This document shows positions 24,823 through 30,552 of a DNA stretch of 44,176 bases, one piece after another. Origin of the DNA: a virus; the IMG/VR virus record IMGVR_UViG_3300025101_000049, positions 1 to 44,176 of that record, one strand, 5' to 3'. Every line of letters begins with the position of its first letter. The first letter of the stretch is position 1. A program made the position numbers and the translations under genes. The notes under the pieces were generated by a model, which saw only the letters and a program-made list of their open reading frames with translations, was not told the DNA's origin and did no database searches.

Positions 24823-24839
24823 TGCGACATATTGTCGCA
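24823..24839. promoter_or_regulatory. 17-bp operator-like dyad between the parS sites
   Basis: TGCGACA-TAT-TGTCGCA, a perfect inverted repeat abutting the -35 of the leftward promoter. Placement suggests a regulator-binding site, activator or repressor. Confidence 0.55.
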
Positions 24840-24880
24840 GGCTTCAGCTGAGTATTCCGCGCCCGCGGGCGTAAAATCAA

Positions 24881-24896
24881 TGTTTCACGTGAAACA
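24881..24896. other. parS: parS site 2 (perfect chromosomal ParB-binding consensus)
   Basis: TGTTTCACGTGAAACA again, 147 bases from site 1, with unrelated flanks, so the 16-bp core alone is conserved. It lies 55 bases upstream of the -35 of the rightward promoter at 24951. Two exact 16-mers of a known centromere sequence in one 316-bp intergenic region cannot be chance. Confidence 0.9.
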
Positions 24897-24950
24897 CTTT
24901 AGAATGATTCTAATGTAGGTTAACTTGAATTTGGTTAACTACTTTTTTGC

Positions 24951-24978
24951 TTGACTTGTATGGGACGGTTCCCATAAT
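24951..24978 (+). promoter_or_regulatory. rightward promoter with ATGGGA dyad
   Basis: TTGACT (24951-24956), 16-base spacer, CATAAT (24973-24978). The spacer carries TATGGGA and a perfect inverted repeat ATGGGA-CGGT-TCCCAT (24960-24975). Two GGTTAACT copies (24918 and 24933) lie just upstream. Drives the small-gene operon from 25006. Confidence 0.65.
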
Positions 24979-25005
24979 GACCGGATCAACAAAAGGAGAG
25001 AACCA

Positions 25006-25311
25006 ATGGCAAACAGTCATTTGAGCCCCACGACAGGGGATTTCACCATCGACGCAGCCGCCCGCCGGGAACTGCTGCGAGGACATAACGAACTACGTGC
25101 AGCAGTCACTTATGCGGAAGAGATGAAAGACCTTAACCTATCACATCTTTCGCAAATGGAAGACCTCGTCCACAAGCTGTATTCAATTTTAAAATTTGCG
25201 CCGGGCGTCGATGACGACGGACGGCCACAGTTTTGGGGAAACTGGGTGCTGGCAGAAGAAAACGAGCCCGCGCCCAAGAAACGCGGACGCCCGAAGAAAA
25301 ATGACGGTTAG
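25006..25311 (+). CDS. small protein with AT-hook tail
   Basis: 101 residues, MANSHLSPTTGDFT..., with AAGGAG upstream. Residues 20-65 are helical (ARRELLRGHNELRAAVTYAEEM...), and the C-terminus PKKRGRPKKNDG contains an AT-hook core (RGRPKK). Likely DNA-associated and directly downstream of the parS region. It shares the tail type with the protein at 19173. Overlaps the next gene by 11 bases. Confidence 0.6.
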   Translation: MANSHLSPTTGDFTIDAAARRELLRGHNELRAAVTYAEEMKDLNLSHLSQMEDLVHKLYSILKFAPGVDDDGRPQFWGNWVLAEENEPAPKKRGRPKKNDG

Positions 25312-25492
25312 CTGGGTGCTGCTGTGGATAACGGCGGTGGGCATCGAAGACTTTAAGTTTAAAAATCGAGGCGTCTTTGAAACCCTCGCCGAATGCCACG
25401 TCGCAGCTACCCAAATTTTCTGGGAAGATATGCCCATAAACGAAGAAGCGGTATGTATCCGCGTCGAAACACTGGGAGTGTACTGGGAATGA
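25301..25492 (+). CDS. small unknown protein with hydrophobic N-terminus
   Basis: 63 residues from MTVSWVLLWITAVG, overlapping the upstream end. The N-terminus is hydrophobic (WVLLWITAVGI); two Cys lie in the globular part (AECHVAA, EEAVCIRV). Small proteins with this layout are frequent in phage early regions; some are exported with a disulphide. Stop overlaps the next ATG. Confidence 0.5.
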   Translation: MTVSWVLLWITAVGIEDFKFKNRGVFETLAECHVAATQIFWEDMPINEEAVCIRVETLGVYWE

Positions 25493-25641
25493 AAAAGTAT
25501 CTGATCGAATATGTCTGGGAGCATAATAGCTTTCAATCTAGCATCTGCAAAATCGTGGCATACGCATGGAGCGAAGATCATGTCCGCATGACCTTTGAGG
25601 CGCAAAAAATCCTGTCAGTTAAGGAGTTGAACGATGAATAG
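25489..25641 (+). CDS. small unknown protein (50 aa)
   Basis: MKKYLIEYVWEHNSFQSS..., 50 residues, start overlapping the previous stop (ATGA). Alpha/beta, rich in Tyr and Trp. The internal ATG of the next gene lies within its last codons. Unknown function. Confidence 0.5.
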   Translation: MKKYLIEYVWEHNSFQSSICKIVAYAWSEDHVRMTFEAQKILSVKELNDE

Positions 25642-25861
25642 TGTAAATGACCACCAAGAAGCAGCCGCGCTGCTCGCTAACTCCATCCACGCCGTCAATG
25701 ACCTGTGGCTGGACGCACTGCCGGGCGAAAAGCCCTTCCTCGACGAAGCTATCAGTAAACTGCACGAAGCGCAGTCCCTGATGATGAAAGCACGAATGAG
25801 AATACCCCATAAAATCGTCGAAGCTTCCGCAACACTAAAAGTTGCAAGGAATGATGAATAA
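25634..25861 (+). CDS. small helical unknown protein (75 aa)
   Basis: MNSVNDHQEAAALLANS..., overlapping the upstream gene by 8 bases; AAGGAG lies 8 bases before the ATG. Two amphipathic helices with a Leu/Ala-rich core (EAISKLHEAQSLMMKARMR). Last gene of the operon starting at 25006; a structured RNA region follows 5 bases after the stop. Confidence 0.55.
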   Translation: MNSVNDHQEAAALLANSIHAVNDLWLDALPGEKPFLDEAISKLHEAQSLMMKARMRIPHKIVEASATLKVARNDE

Positions 25862-25866
25862 GACTT

Positions 25867-25966
25867 GACGAGGCGGAGATCGCGGACTACGGTTCACGAA
25901 CGGTGGCAACTTTCTCCGTGTTGTTTGGTTTGTAACGCCTCGTCCTTTCTTAGGGCGGGGCGTTAC
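25867..25966 (+). promoter_or_regulatory. alternative-hairpin (attenuator-like) RNA element
   Basis: GACGAGGCG (25867-25875) pairs perfectly with CGCCTCGTC (25936-25944). The same 3' arm is also the 5' arm of a 14-bp stem with two G-U pairs: 25932-25945 with 25953-25966, followed by TTTGTT, an intrinsic terminator form. The two pairings are mutually exclusive. An inner helix GAGA/TCTC (25876-25879 with 25913-25916) supports the first fold. This is the logic of transcription attenuators and riboswitches. Ligand or trigger unknown. Confidence 0.5.
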
Positions 25967-26184
25967 TTTGTTACACTTTTGAAAAACCAATTATGTAACG
26001 CTCAAATCCACGGTCACCAAGGCTTTCAAAAATCCTAACTTTTCTATAGGGCCAGAAAAAAAAATAATTTTTTTTCTTCACACAGTGCTGTGAAAAATGT
26101 GAAAAGTGTAACATCGTTGAAATCCCTATATAAAGAAGGCAAATCTCGTAACTTTTTCTTGTAACGCGAAATTAGAGGTGTAAC
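25931..26184. repeat. TGTAAC(GC) iteron-like array in AT-rich noncoding DNA
   Basis: The gap 25862-26244 holds TGTAAC at 25931, 25994, 26107, 26160 and 26179, CGTAAC at 26147, and inverted copies near 25961 and 25970. Three copies are the 8-mer TGTAACGC. Between them lie an A9/T8 dyad (26056-26075) and TTCACA/TGTGAA (around 26077-26094). Candidate replication origin, or binding site for the adjacent small terminase. No coding sequence seen. Confidence 0.5.
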
Positions 26185-26244
26185 AGCTTGTATTGAGCGT
26201 TGGCTTACCCTTATATTTGGAATGATTTCAATGAGGGGCATGCA

Positions 26245-26820
26245 ATGGAAATAGTAAAAGTGAAGCCCGTTGGGCGTCCGCGCCTGACACCTGACTCTCC
26301 GCTTTCTGAAAAGCAAAAGAAATTCGTTAAGGAATACGTTTCTAACGACGGTATGATTAGTAAGAAGCAATGCGCTTTAAACGCTGGTTTCTCTGAAAAG
26401 AGCGCGTCGGTCAAAGCTTCTGAACTTTTGAACCCTCATAAACACCCGAATGTCGCCAAGGCAATCAAGATGTATCGGGACGAACTGAACGAACGGTACG
26501 CAATCACCTACCATCGTCATGTCCGTGATCTTCAGCGCATACGTGATGAGGCGTTGGACAACGGGGCTTACTCTGCCGCCGTTCAAGCCGAGTACCGCCG
26601 GGGGCAGGCACACGGGGATATCTACATCAGCAAATCTGAAGTGCGGCACGGGTCTATTGATAGCATGAGCCGTGATGAAGTGATGAAGGAACTAGAAGAG
26701 ATTAAAAAGCAATATGGATCTTCCGTTATCGATATCACGCCCGTCGAAAAAGACGCCGAAGAATCTGGAAGCGAGCTTCTACCAGAGTATAAAGAAGAAT
26801 CAAAAGAAGCACCGTCCTGA
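26245..26820 (+). CDS. terS: terminase small subunit
   Basis: 191 residues from MEIVKVKPVGRPRLT; GAGGGG lies 6 bases upstream, and the upstream TTG reading is less likely. LSEKQKKFVKEYVSNDGMISKKQCALNAGFSEKSA then ASELLNPHKHPNVAKAI is the helix-turn-helix core of the Terminase_2-type small subunit; the C-terminal part is helical with an acidic tail. It recognises the packaging site and hands DNA to the large subunit at 30553, an unusual 3.7 kb away. GRPR near the start may add minor-groove contacts. Confidence 0.8.
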   Translation: MEIVKVKPVGRPRLTPDSPLSEKQKKFVKEYVSNDGMISKKQCALNAGFSEKSASVKASELLNPHKHPNVAKAIKMYRDELNERYAITYHRHVRDLQRIRDEALDNGAYSAAVQAEYRRGQAHGDIYISKSEVRHGSIDSMSRDEVMKELEEIKKQYGSSVIDITPVEKDAEESGSELLPEYKEESKEAPS

Positions 26821-27148
26821 CGTCCGACTCACGCGGATAGAAAGCTGGGCATCCCAAGGCGTCCCCGATCTTGTCGTTTGCGGCGAGACAGGGGACTTTT
26901 CTTTTTGGGAACTAAAAACTGCAACCGGCGTTGCTGTTCGGTTGTCGCCTCATCAGGTTGCATGGATGGAGCAGCACAAGCATACCGCGTCGTTTATCAT
27001 TGTGCGCTGCAAGGATCGACACGCCCACGTTTATCGTGCGGATCAGGCGGTTGAGCTTGTTGACCGCGGGCTTCTTTTAAAACCGCATTTTAAAATAGAT
27101 GCCCCGATTGATTGGGAGCAGTTTTTCCGTTTGACAATCCCATTGTAA
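26714..27148 (+). CDS. VRR-NUC/PD-(D/E)XK-type nuclease
   Basis: 144 residues; domain starts around residue 18 (LEASFYQSIKKN). RIESWASQGVPD with Asp52 and FWELKTA with Glu66 and Lys68 give the D-x(n)-E-x-K active site of VRR-NUC/Holliday-junction-resolvase-like endonucleases. The ORF overlaps the small terminase by 107 bases; because the first domain helix lies in the overlap, at least about 56 bases are read in two frames. Likely processes branched DNA before packaging, like T7 gp3 or T4 gp49 in role (inference). Confidence 0.75.
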   Translation: MDLPLSISRPSKKTPKNLEASFYQSIKKNQKKHRPDVRLTRIESWASQGVPDLVVCGETGDFSFWELKTATGVAVRLSPHQVAWMEQHKHTASFIIVRCKDRHAHVYRADQAVELVDRGLLLKPHFKIDAPIDWEQFFRLTIPL

Positions 27149-27158
27149 GAACTATCTT
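27131..27158 (+). promoter_or_regulatory. promoter within the end of the nuclease gene
   Basis: TTGACA (27131-27136), 16-base spacer, TATCTT (27153-27158), 30 bases before the ATG at 27188. The spacer starts with ATCCCATTG, and CAATGGGA follows downstream (27170-27177), forming an inverted pair related to the TATGGGA motif of other early promoters. Confidence 0.6.
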
Positions 27159-27187
27159 ATACGCACCAACAATGGGAGATAAACGAA

Positions 27188-27613
27188 ATGAAGAAAGCTA
27201 CCTTCCGCGTTCGTGAAATACGCACGTTTGAGTTTGACATGTACTTTGACGAGTATCTGTCGCTTGCAAATATGGAAAAGGCTGCAGAAGAAAAATGGTG
27301 GGACAGTGTGGATGTCATGCTGCAGGCAAAAGAGGCTGAACCGGCTAATATACTTGTCGGAATAAAAAGAGATCAAAACGGGGACGTCGTGGTTGAAAGA
27401 ATATCTGATAACCCGACGCCGGACGTTAAATTATTCTGGGCAAATGGCAGTTACTGCACAACAAGCGGCAACATGCGGGATTTTAATTTTGCCGTCCGTG
27501 ACGTCAGTTTAGAAAAGGCATCCCGCCGAGCCGAGCAGATTATAAAAGGCGATAAACGCCGCCGGTATTCTGGAAAGCTGGACATGGAAGTCTGCGCCGC
27601 CGGTAATTATTAA
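27188..27613 (+). CDS. unknown protein (141 aa)
   Basis: MKKATFRVREIRTFEFDMYF..., with a GGGAG site upstream. Alpha/beta composition with aromatic and charged residues (EEKWWDSVDVML), then a basic C-terminus (GDKRRRYSGKLDMEV). No family recognised. Single promoter-driven early gene. Confidence 0.6.
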   Translation: MKKATFRVREIRTFEFDMYFDEYLSLANMEKAAEEKWWDSVDVMLQAKEAEPANILVGIKRDQNGDVVVERISDNPTPDVKLFWANGSYCTTSGNMRDFNFAVRDVSLEKASRRAEQIIKGDKRRRYSGKLDMEVCAAGNY

Positions 27614-27724
27614 ATGTGGATATTGTCGCGCCTTTATTATTGGCTGTTTTGGGGATCGCCAGACCCGGACAAAATAAAAAGCCGATATAGCATTGAGCCA
27701 ACAAAACGACGGCGGAAAAAATAA
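27614..27724 (+). CDS. 36-residue basic/aromatic peptide
   Basis: The ATG follows the previous stop directly (TAAATG). MWILSRLYYWLFWGSPDPDK then a basic tail (TKRRRKK). The N-terminal half is a strongly aromatic helix that could sit in a membrane. The absence of its own ribosome site makes coupling to the upstream gene necessary. Plausible but short. Confidence 0.45.
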   Translation: MWILSRLYYWLFWGSPDPDKIKSRYSIEPTKRRRKK

Positions 27725-27728
27725 AGAC

Positions 27729-27756
27729 AAAAGGCAGGCTTGCGCTTGCCTTTTTT
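27729..27756 (+). terminator. intrinsic terminator
   Basis: AAAAGGCAGGC, TTGC loop, GCTTGCCTTTT (one G-U pair), then TTTATTTT. Left border of the DUF932 cassette. Confidence 0.88.
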
Positions 27757-27759
27757 ATT

Positions 27760-27790
27760 TTGCGCTTTAGTATGGGATCAGTCTTACATA
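27760..27790 (+). promoter_or_regulatory. weak promoter with TATGGGA element
   Basis: TTGCGC (27760-27765), TATGGGA (27771-27777), TACATA (27785-27790). The distance from TATGGGA to the -10 is the same 14 bases as at 24959 and 23408. Drives the cassette at 27807. Confidence 0.4.
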
Positions 27791-27806
27791 ACCGGAGATT
27801 TTAAAA

Positions 27807-28547
27807 ATGTTAAAGACAGTTGAAATCAGCACCGCCAAGAAACTGAAAGGATGCGCCGTTACCTATCGCAGCGGTAATGAAAACATGTATGGCACGTGCC
27901 CGGCGGATTGCGAGTTAAACCCGTCAGGCAAGGGATGCGGCGCGGGACAGATTGACCATGATTATCTGGACGCCGTCTTAGATAGTAAGCCGCGGGCGGG
28001 TTACAGCTTCACATATACCCATTTCAGCCCCATGCACTGGGCGCATAAATTAAGCCCAATCAAAACCGTCATTAATTACAGCACCGCCAACCCGGAAACA
28101 GCAGCGTTTTTAAAAAATGCAATGCGGAAAGCCCCACCGGATCAATGGTCCTTTCCGATGGTAACAGTTGTGCCGCAATCATTTTGGCAAGAGTCGCAAA
28201 AAAACCGGACAATTGATGGCGTTCAATTTGTGCGCTGCCCGGAAGAAACCGGCGCAATTAGAGGATGCGGGGATTGCGGCGGGCGCGACGGCCCGTTATG
28301 CGCCCGTTTAAATCGCGATTATGTAATTACGTTCACAGCGCACGGGACGGACAAAAACCGGGCAGGCGATAGCCATACGCAGGGCGGATGTTATGCGGGC
28401 ACGGGTAACGTTGCCATTCATTGGCGGCGCATGCCGGGCCAAACGCAGGCAAAGCCAGACGGGGAAACATTGCGAGAGTTCGCCCGCAACTTGCCGCCCC
28501 GTTCAATATTGCGGCACCACATAGCCGGGGATATCGGGAAAGAATAG
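27807..28547 (+). CDS. Cys-rich unknown protein of the DUF932 cassette
   Basis: 246 residues, MLKTVEISTAKKLKGC... Cysteine clusters: GTCPADCELNPSGKGCGAG near residue 30, and RCPEETGAIRGCGDCGGRDGPLC around residue 145-170; together they look like a metal-binding site. The sequence between is alpha/beta. Similar proteins occur on plasmids and phages of Alphaproteobacteria (vague memory); function not known to me. The gene and its neighbour are richer in GCC/CGC/GGG codons than the flanking genes, which suggests separate acquisition. Terminator 28571-28605 follows. Confidence 0.6.
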   Translation: MLKTVEISTAKKLKGCAVTYRSGNENMYGTCPADCELNPSGKGCGAGQIDHDYLDAVLDSKPRAGYSFTYTHFSPMHWAHKLSPIKTVINYSTANPETAAFLKNAMRKAPPDQWSFPMVTVVPQSFWQESQKNRTIDGVQFVRCPEETGAIRGCGDCGGRDGPLCARLNRDYVITFTAHGTDKNRAGDSHTQGGCYAGTGNVAIHWRRMPGQTQAKPDGETLREFARNLPPRSILRHHIAGDIGKE

Positions 28548-28829
28548 AACGCCCGCCCCGCTGCAGCCCGCCCGCCTTCCCGGCGCGGCGGGTTTTCTCT
28601 TTTTAAAAATACGTTTGCATTTACCAGATCAATCGCATAATCTGCCAATTGACTAGGCGAGATCGTTTTGGTCGGGATTTTCAAATTGCGTTTTTTGTTT
28701 ATCCCTTGCCCCTTTCCGGTTGATGTTCGCACCCCCCGCCCCGTGCTAGTCCGGGCCCGCTGCAGGGACACCACATAGCAGCCCCATATTATGCAAAACC
28801 AAACAACCTTTTAAAATGGAGTTAAAGAC
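28548..28829 (+). other. intergenic region with terminator, no clear gene
   Basis: 282 bases between the two cassette genes. CCCGCC (28571-28576) and GGCGGG (28587-28592) followed by TTTTCTCTTTTT form an intrinsic terminator. TATTAT at 28787-28792 could be a -10 for the next gene but has no good -35. A minus-strand ORF crosses the region without convincing features. Confidence 0.5.
28571..28605 (+). terminator. intrinsic terminator after the Cys-rich gene
   Basis: CCCGCC, 10-base loop, GGCGGG, then TTTTCTCTTTTT. Confidence 0.7.
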
Positions 28830-30011
28830 ATGCTGCAAAATATCGACAATGCGAACCGCGACATGGAAACCCTTTTGCGTCACGTTATGGAGCAAAACAG
28901 CCGGTCGGTTGATTATCAGGCCAACACTGGTCAGATGGAATACCGGACGCGGGACAATGGAAACGGGAAGCAAACAGCAATCTTTTTAGAGGGGCAGGGC
29001 GGGGAACCAACCCGCCAGCTTGACGTTAACGGCGTTTGTTTTGACGGTATCGCCAAAACAGCCGAAATAGACGTCAGGACGGCCCGCCGGTTGTCTGATA
29101 ATTATCCTGAACAATGGGACGGCCTAATCAATGCGATTTGGCAACAAGAACCCAAGCCGCGTTTATTGCGGACGTTTATGGATGATGAAAGAACCGGAAC
29201 AGCCCGCGCCATGTTATCGGATAGGTTTAAAACCTATGACAATTTGGATTTGATCGAGACGGCCATACCGGAATTGATCAAAGCGAATGATGAGGATAAC
29301 GCGGGTTGGCAGCTTCAAAATTGGCATAGCACCGATAAAAAACTAATGGCCCGTTTCAAATCAAATACGATTGTCGGGGAAGGTGCAAAGGTTGGTGATC
29401 TGATGGCGCTTGGCCTGCTCATTAGCAATTCAGAAACAGGCCATGGATCAATTCAGGTTGCACAAATCAACTGGACGCTGGCTTGCCTTAATGGGATGCA
29501 GACCGAAAATAAAATCCGGTCCCCGCATTTGACCAGCAGCCGCGGGGACGCGGACGTCTGGTCAGTCCTAACCGAGGAAGCAAAGAAAGCCGATAACGCA
29601 GCAATGTCTCTGAAATTGCGGGACATGGTGCGGGCTTTCAGCAGCCGGGACAGCTTTGACGAAATACTGCAGAAAATGAAGGACGCAGCCGCGGACGTCA
29701 TCGAGGGCACGTATACCGAAAAAGCCGTTGATAAAATGGGATCAATCCTCGGTATTCCGCAAAAACGCCGGTCTCTTGTTCTTGAGGGATTAGTGCAAAC
29801 GCGGGCGCAGGATGGATATGTTGGCGAACCAGTCAGCCGTGCAACGCTGATGAATGCCATAACAGCCGTGCCGCAAATGCGGGACGCATCCGGTAATCCC
29901 ATGGTGCAACCGGATGATATTGATGATTGGCAGCGTTTGGGCGGACGTGTTTTAGAAATGAAGCAATCCGACTGGACAGCAATTAGCCGCGCATCACTTG
30001 AAGCCGCATAA
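28830..30011 (+). CDS. DUF932-family phage/plasmid-like protein
   Basis: 393 residues, MLQNIDNANRDMETLL..., with TGGAG 10 bases upstream of the ATG. The segment ARAMLSDRFKTYDNLDLIETAIPEL (about residues 125-149) is the core motif of DUF932 (TIGR03299-type 'phage/plasmid-like protein'), followed by the expected beta-rich middle (VGEGAKVGDLMALGLLISNSETG). Function in phage is not established; on plasmids it accompanies replication or anti-restriction genes (family knowledge). A strong terminator follows. Composition is GC-richer than its neighbours. Confidence 0.75.
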   Translation: MLQNIDNANRDMETLLRHVMEQNSRSVDYQANTGQMEYRTRDNGNGKQTAIFLEGQGGEPTRQLDVNGVCFDGIAKTAEIDVRTARRLSDNYPEQWDGLINAIWQQEPKPRLLRTFMDDERTGTARAMLSDRFKTYDNLDLIETAIPELIKANDEDNAGWQLQNWHSTDKKLMARFKSNTIVGEGAKVGDLMALGLLISNSETGHGSIQVAQINWTLACLNGMQTENKIRSPHLTSSRGDADVWSVLTEEAKKADNAAMSLKLRDMVRAFSSRDSFDEILQKMKDAAADVIEGTYTEKAVDKMGSILGIPQKRRSLVLEGLVQTRAQDGYVGEPVSRATLMNAITAVPQMRDASGNPMVQPDDIDDWQRLGGRVLEMKQSDWTAISRASLEAA

Positions 30012-30016
30012 AACAC

Positions 30017-30054
30017 AAAACCCGCCGGGCATTGCGCTTGGCGGGTTTTATTTT
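30017..30054 (+). terminator. intrinsic terminator, right border of the cassette
   Basis: AAAACCCGCC (30017-30026), 13-base loop, GGCGGGTTTT (30040-30049), then ATTTTT. Confidence 0.88.
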
Positions 30055-30055
30055 T

Positions 30056-30552
30056 GCCCGCACCACATCTAGACGTGAAACAGCTGCAGGAAAGCCCGTC
30101 GCGCACAACATATGCGAACAATCCCGCAAAATATCTATTTTCCCCAAACTTGCCCCGCGCCCCGCCCGCCCATGTTTTTAAACTTATGACACCGGCGCAT
30201 GGCCCGTGATCCGGGGACTGGGGATCGTGATCCGCGGCACAAATTGCGCCGGCAGCGGTCCGGAAAATCGCGCCGGGCCATGCATGGCCCGCGGTCCGCG
30301 GGTTTTAAAAATTGTTCGGTCCAGATTGATCACGGGGCCCCGGTAAACTTAATTTTAGCAATAAAAACAGGGGCATAGCACACAAAACGCTCAAAACGAG
30401 CCCCGCGCCTGTGGCAGACGACGTCAAAGTCCATGTTTTTCGCAAACAATACTGCAAAAAACGATATCAATATGGGATAAATAGTGTATCCTGACTTTTC
30501 TTCAGGGGCCCCTATAAAGTAGGTCAACCGCAATTAGGTTTACTGGCTTATT
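30056..30552. other. GC-rich noncoding region with dyads upstream of the large terminase
   Basis: About 500 bases without a gene. Perfect palindromes: GGGCCATGCATGGCCC (30275-30290), CGGGGCCCCG (30333-30342), AGGGGCCCCT (30504-30513). Repeats: GCATGGCCCG twice (around 30195 and 30283), GTGATCCG twice and GCGGTCCG twice between 30200 and 30300. TATGGGA at 30471-30477 followed by TATCCT hints at a late promoter. The position before the terminase gene makes this a candidate cos/pac or recombination site. Confidence 0.5.

Noticed and set aside
25867-25944. 78-base segment closed by a 9-bp stem, checked as a tRNA or tRNA-like gene
   Set aside because: No cloverleaf arms, anticodon loop or proper T-loop could be formed; the alternative-hairpin reading is better supported.
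28418-28774. Minus-strand 118-codon ORF across the gap between the cassette genes
   Set aside because: It runs through a terminator and the end of the Cys-rich gene, has a GTG-type start with no ribosome site, and no domain.
30068-30080. GACGTGAAACAG as a third parS site
   Set aside because: Only a half-site matches; the left half of the palindrome is absent.
29453-30121. 222-codon minus-strand ORF opposite the DUF932 gene
   Set aside because: A shadow of the GC-rich coding strand; Ser/Cys/Arg-rich with no domain and crossing a strong terminator.
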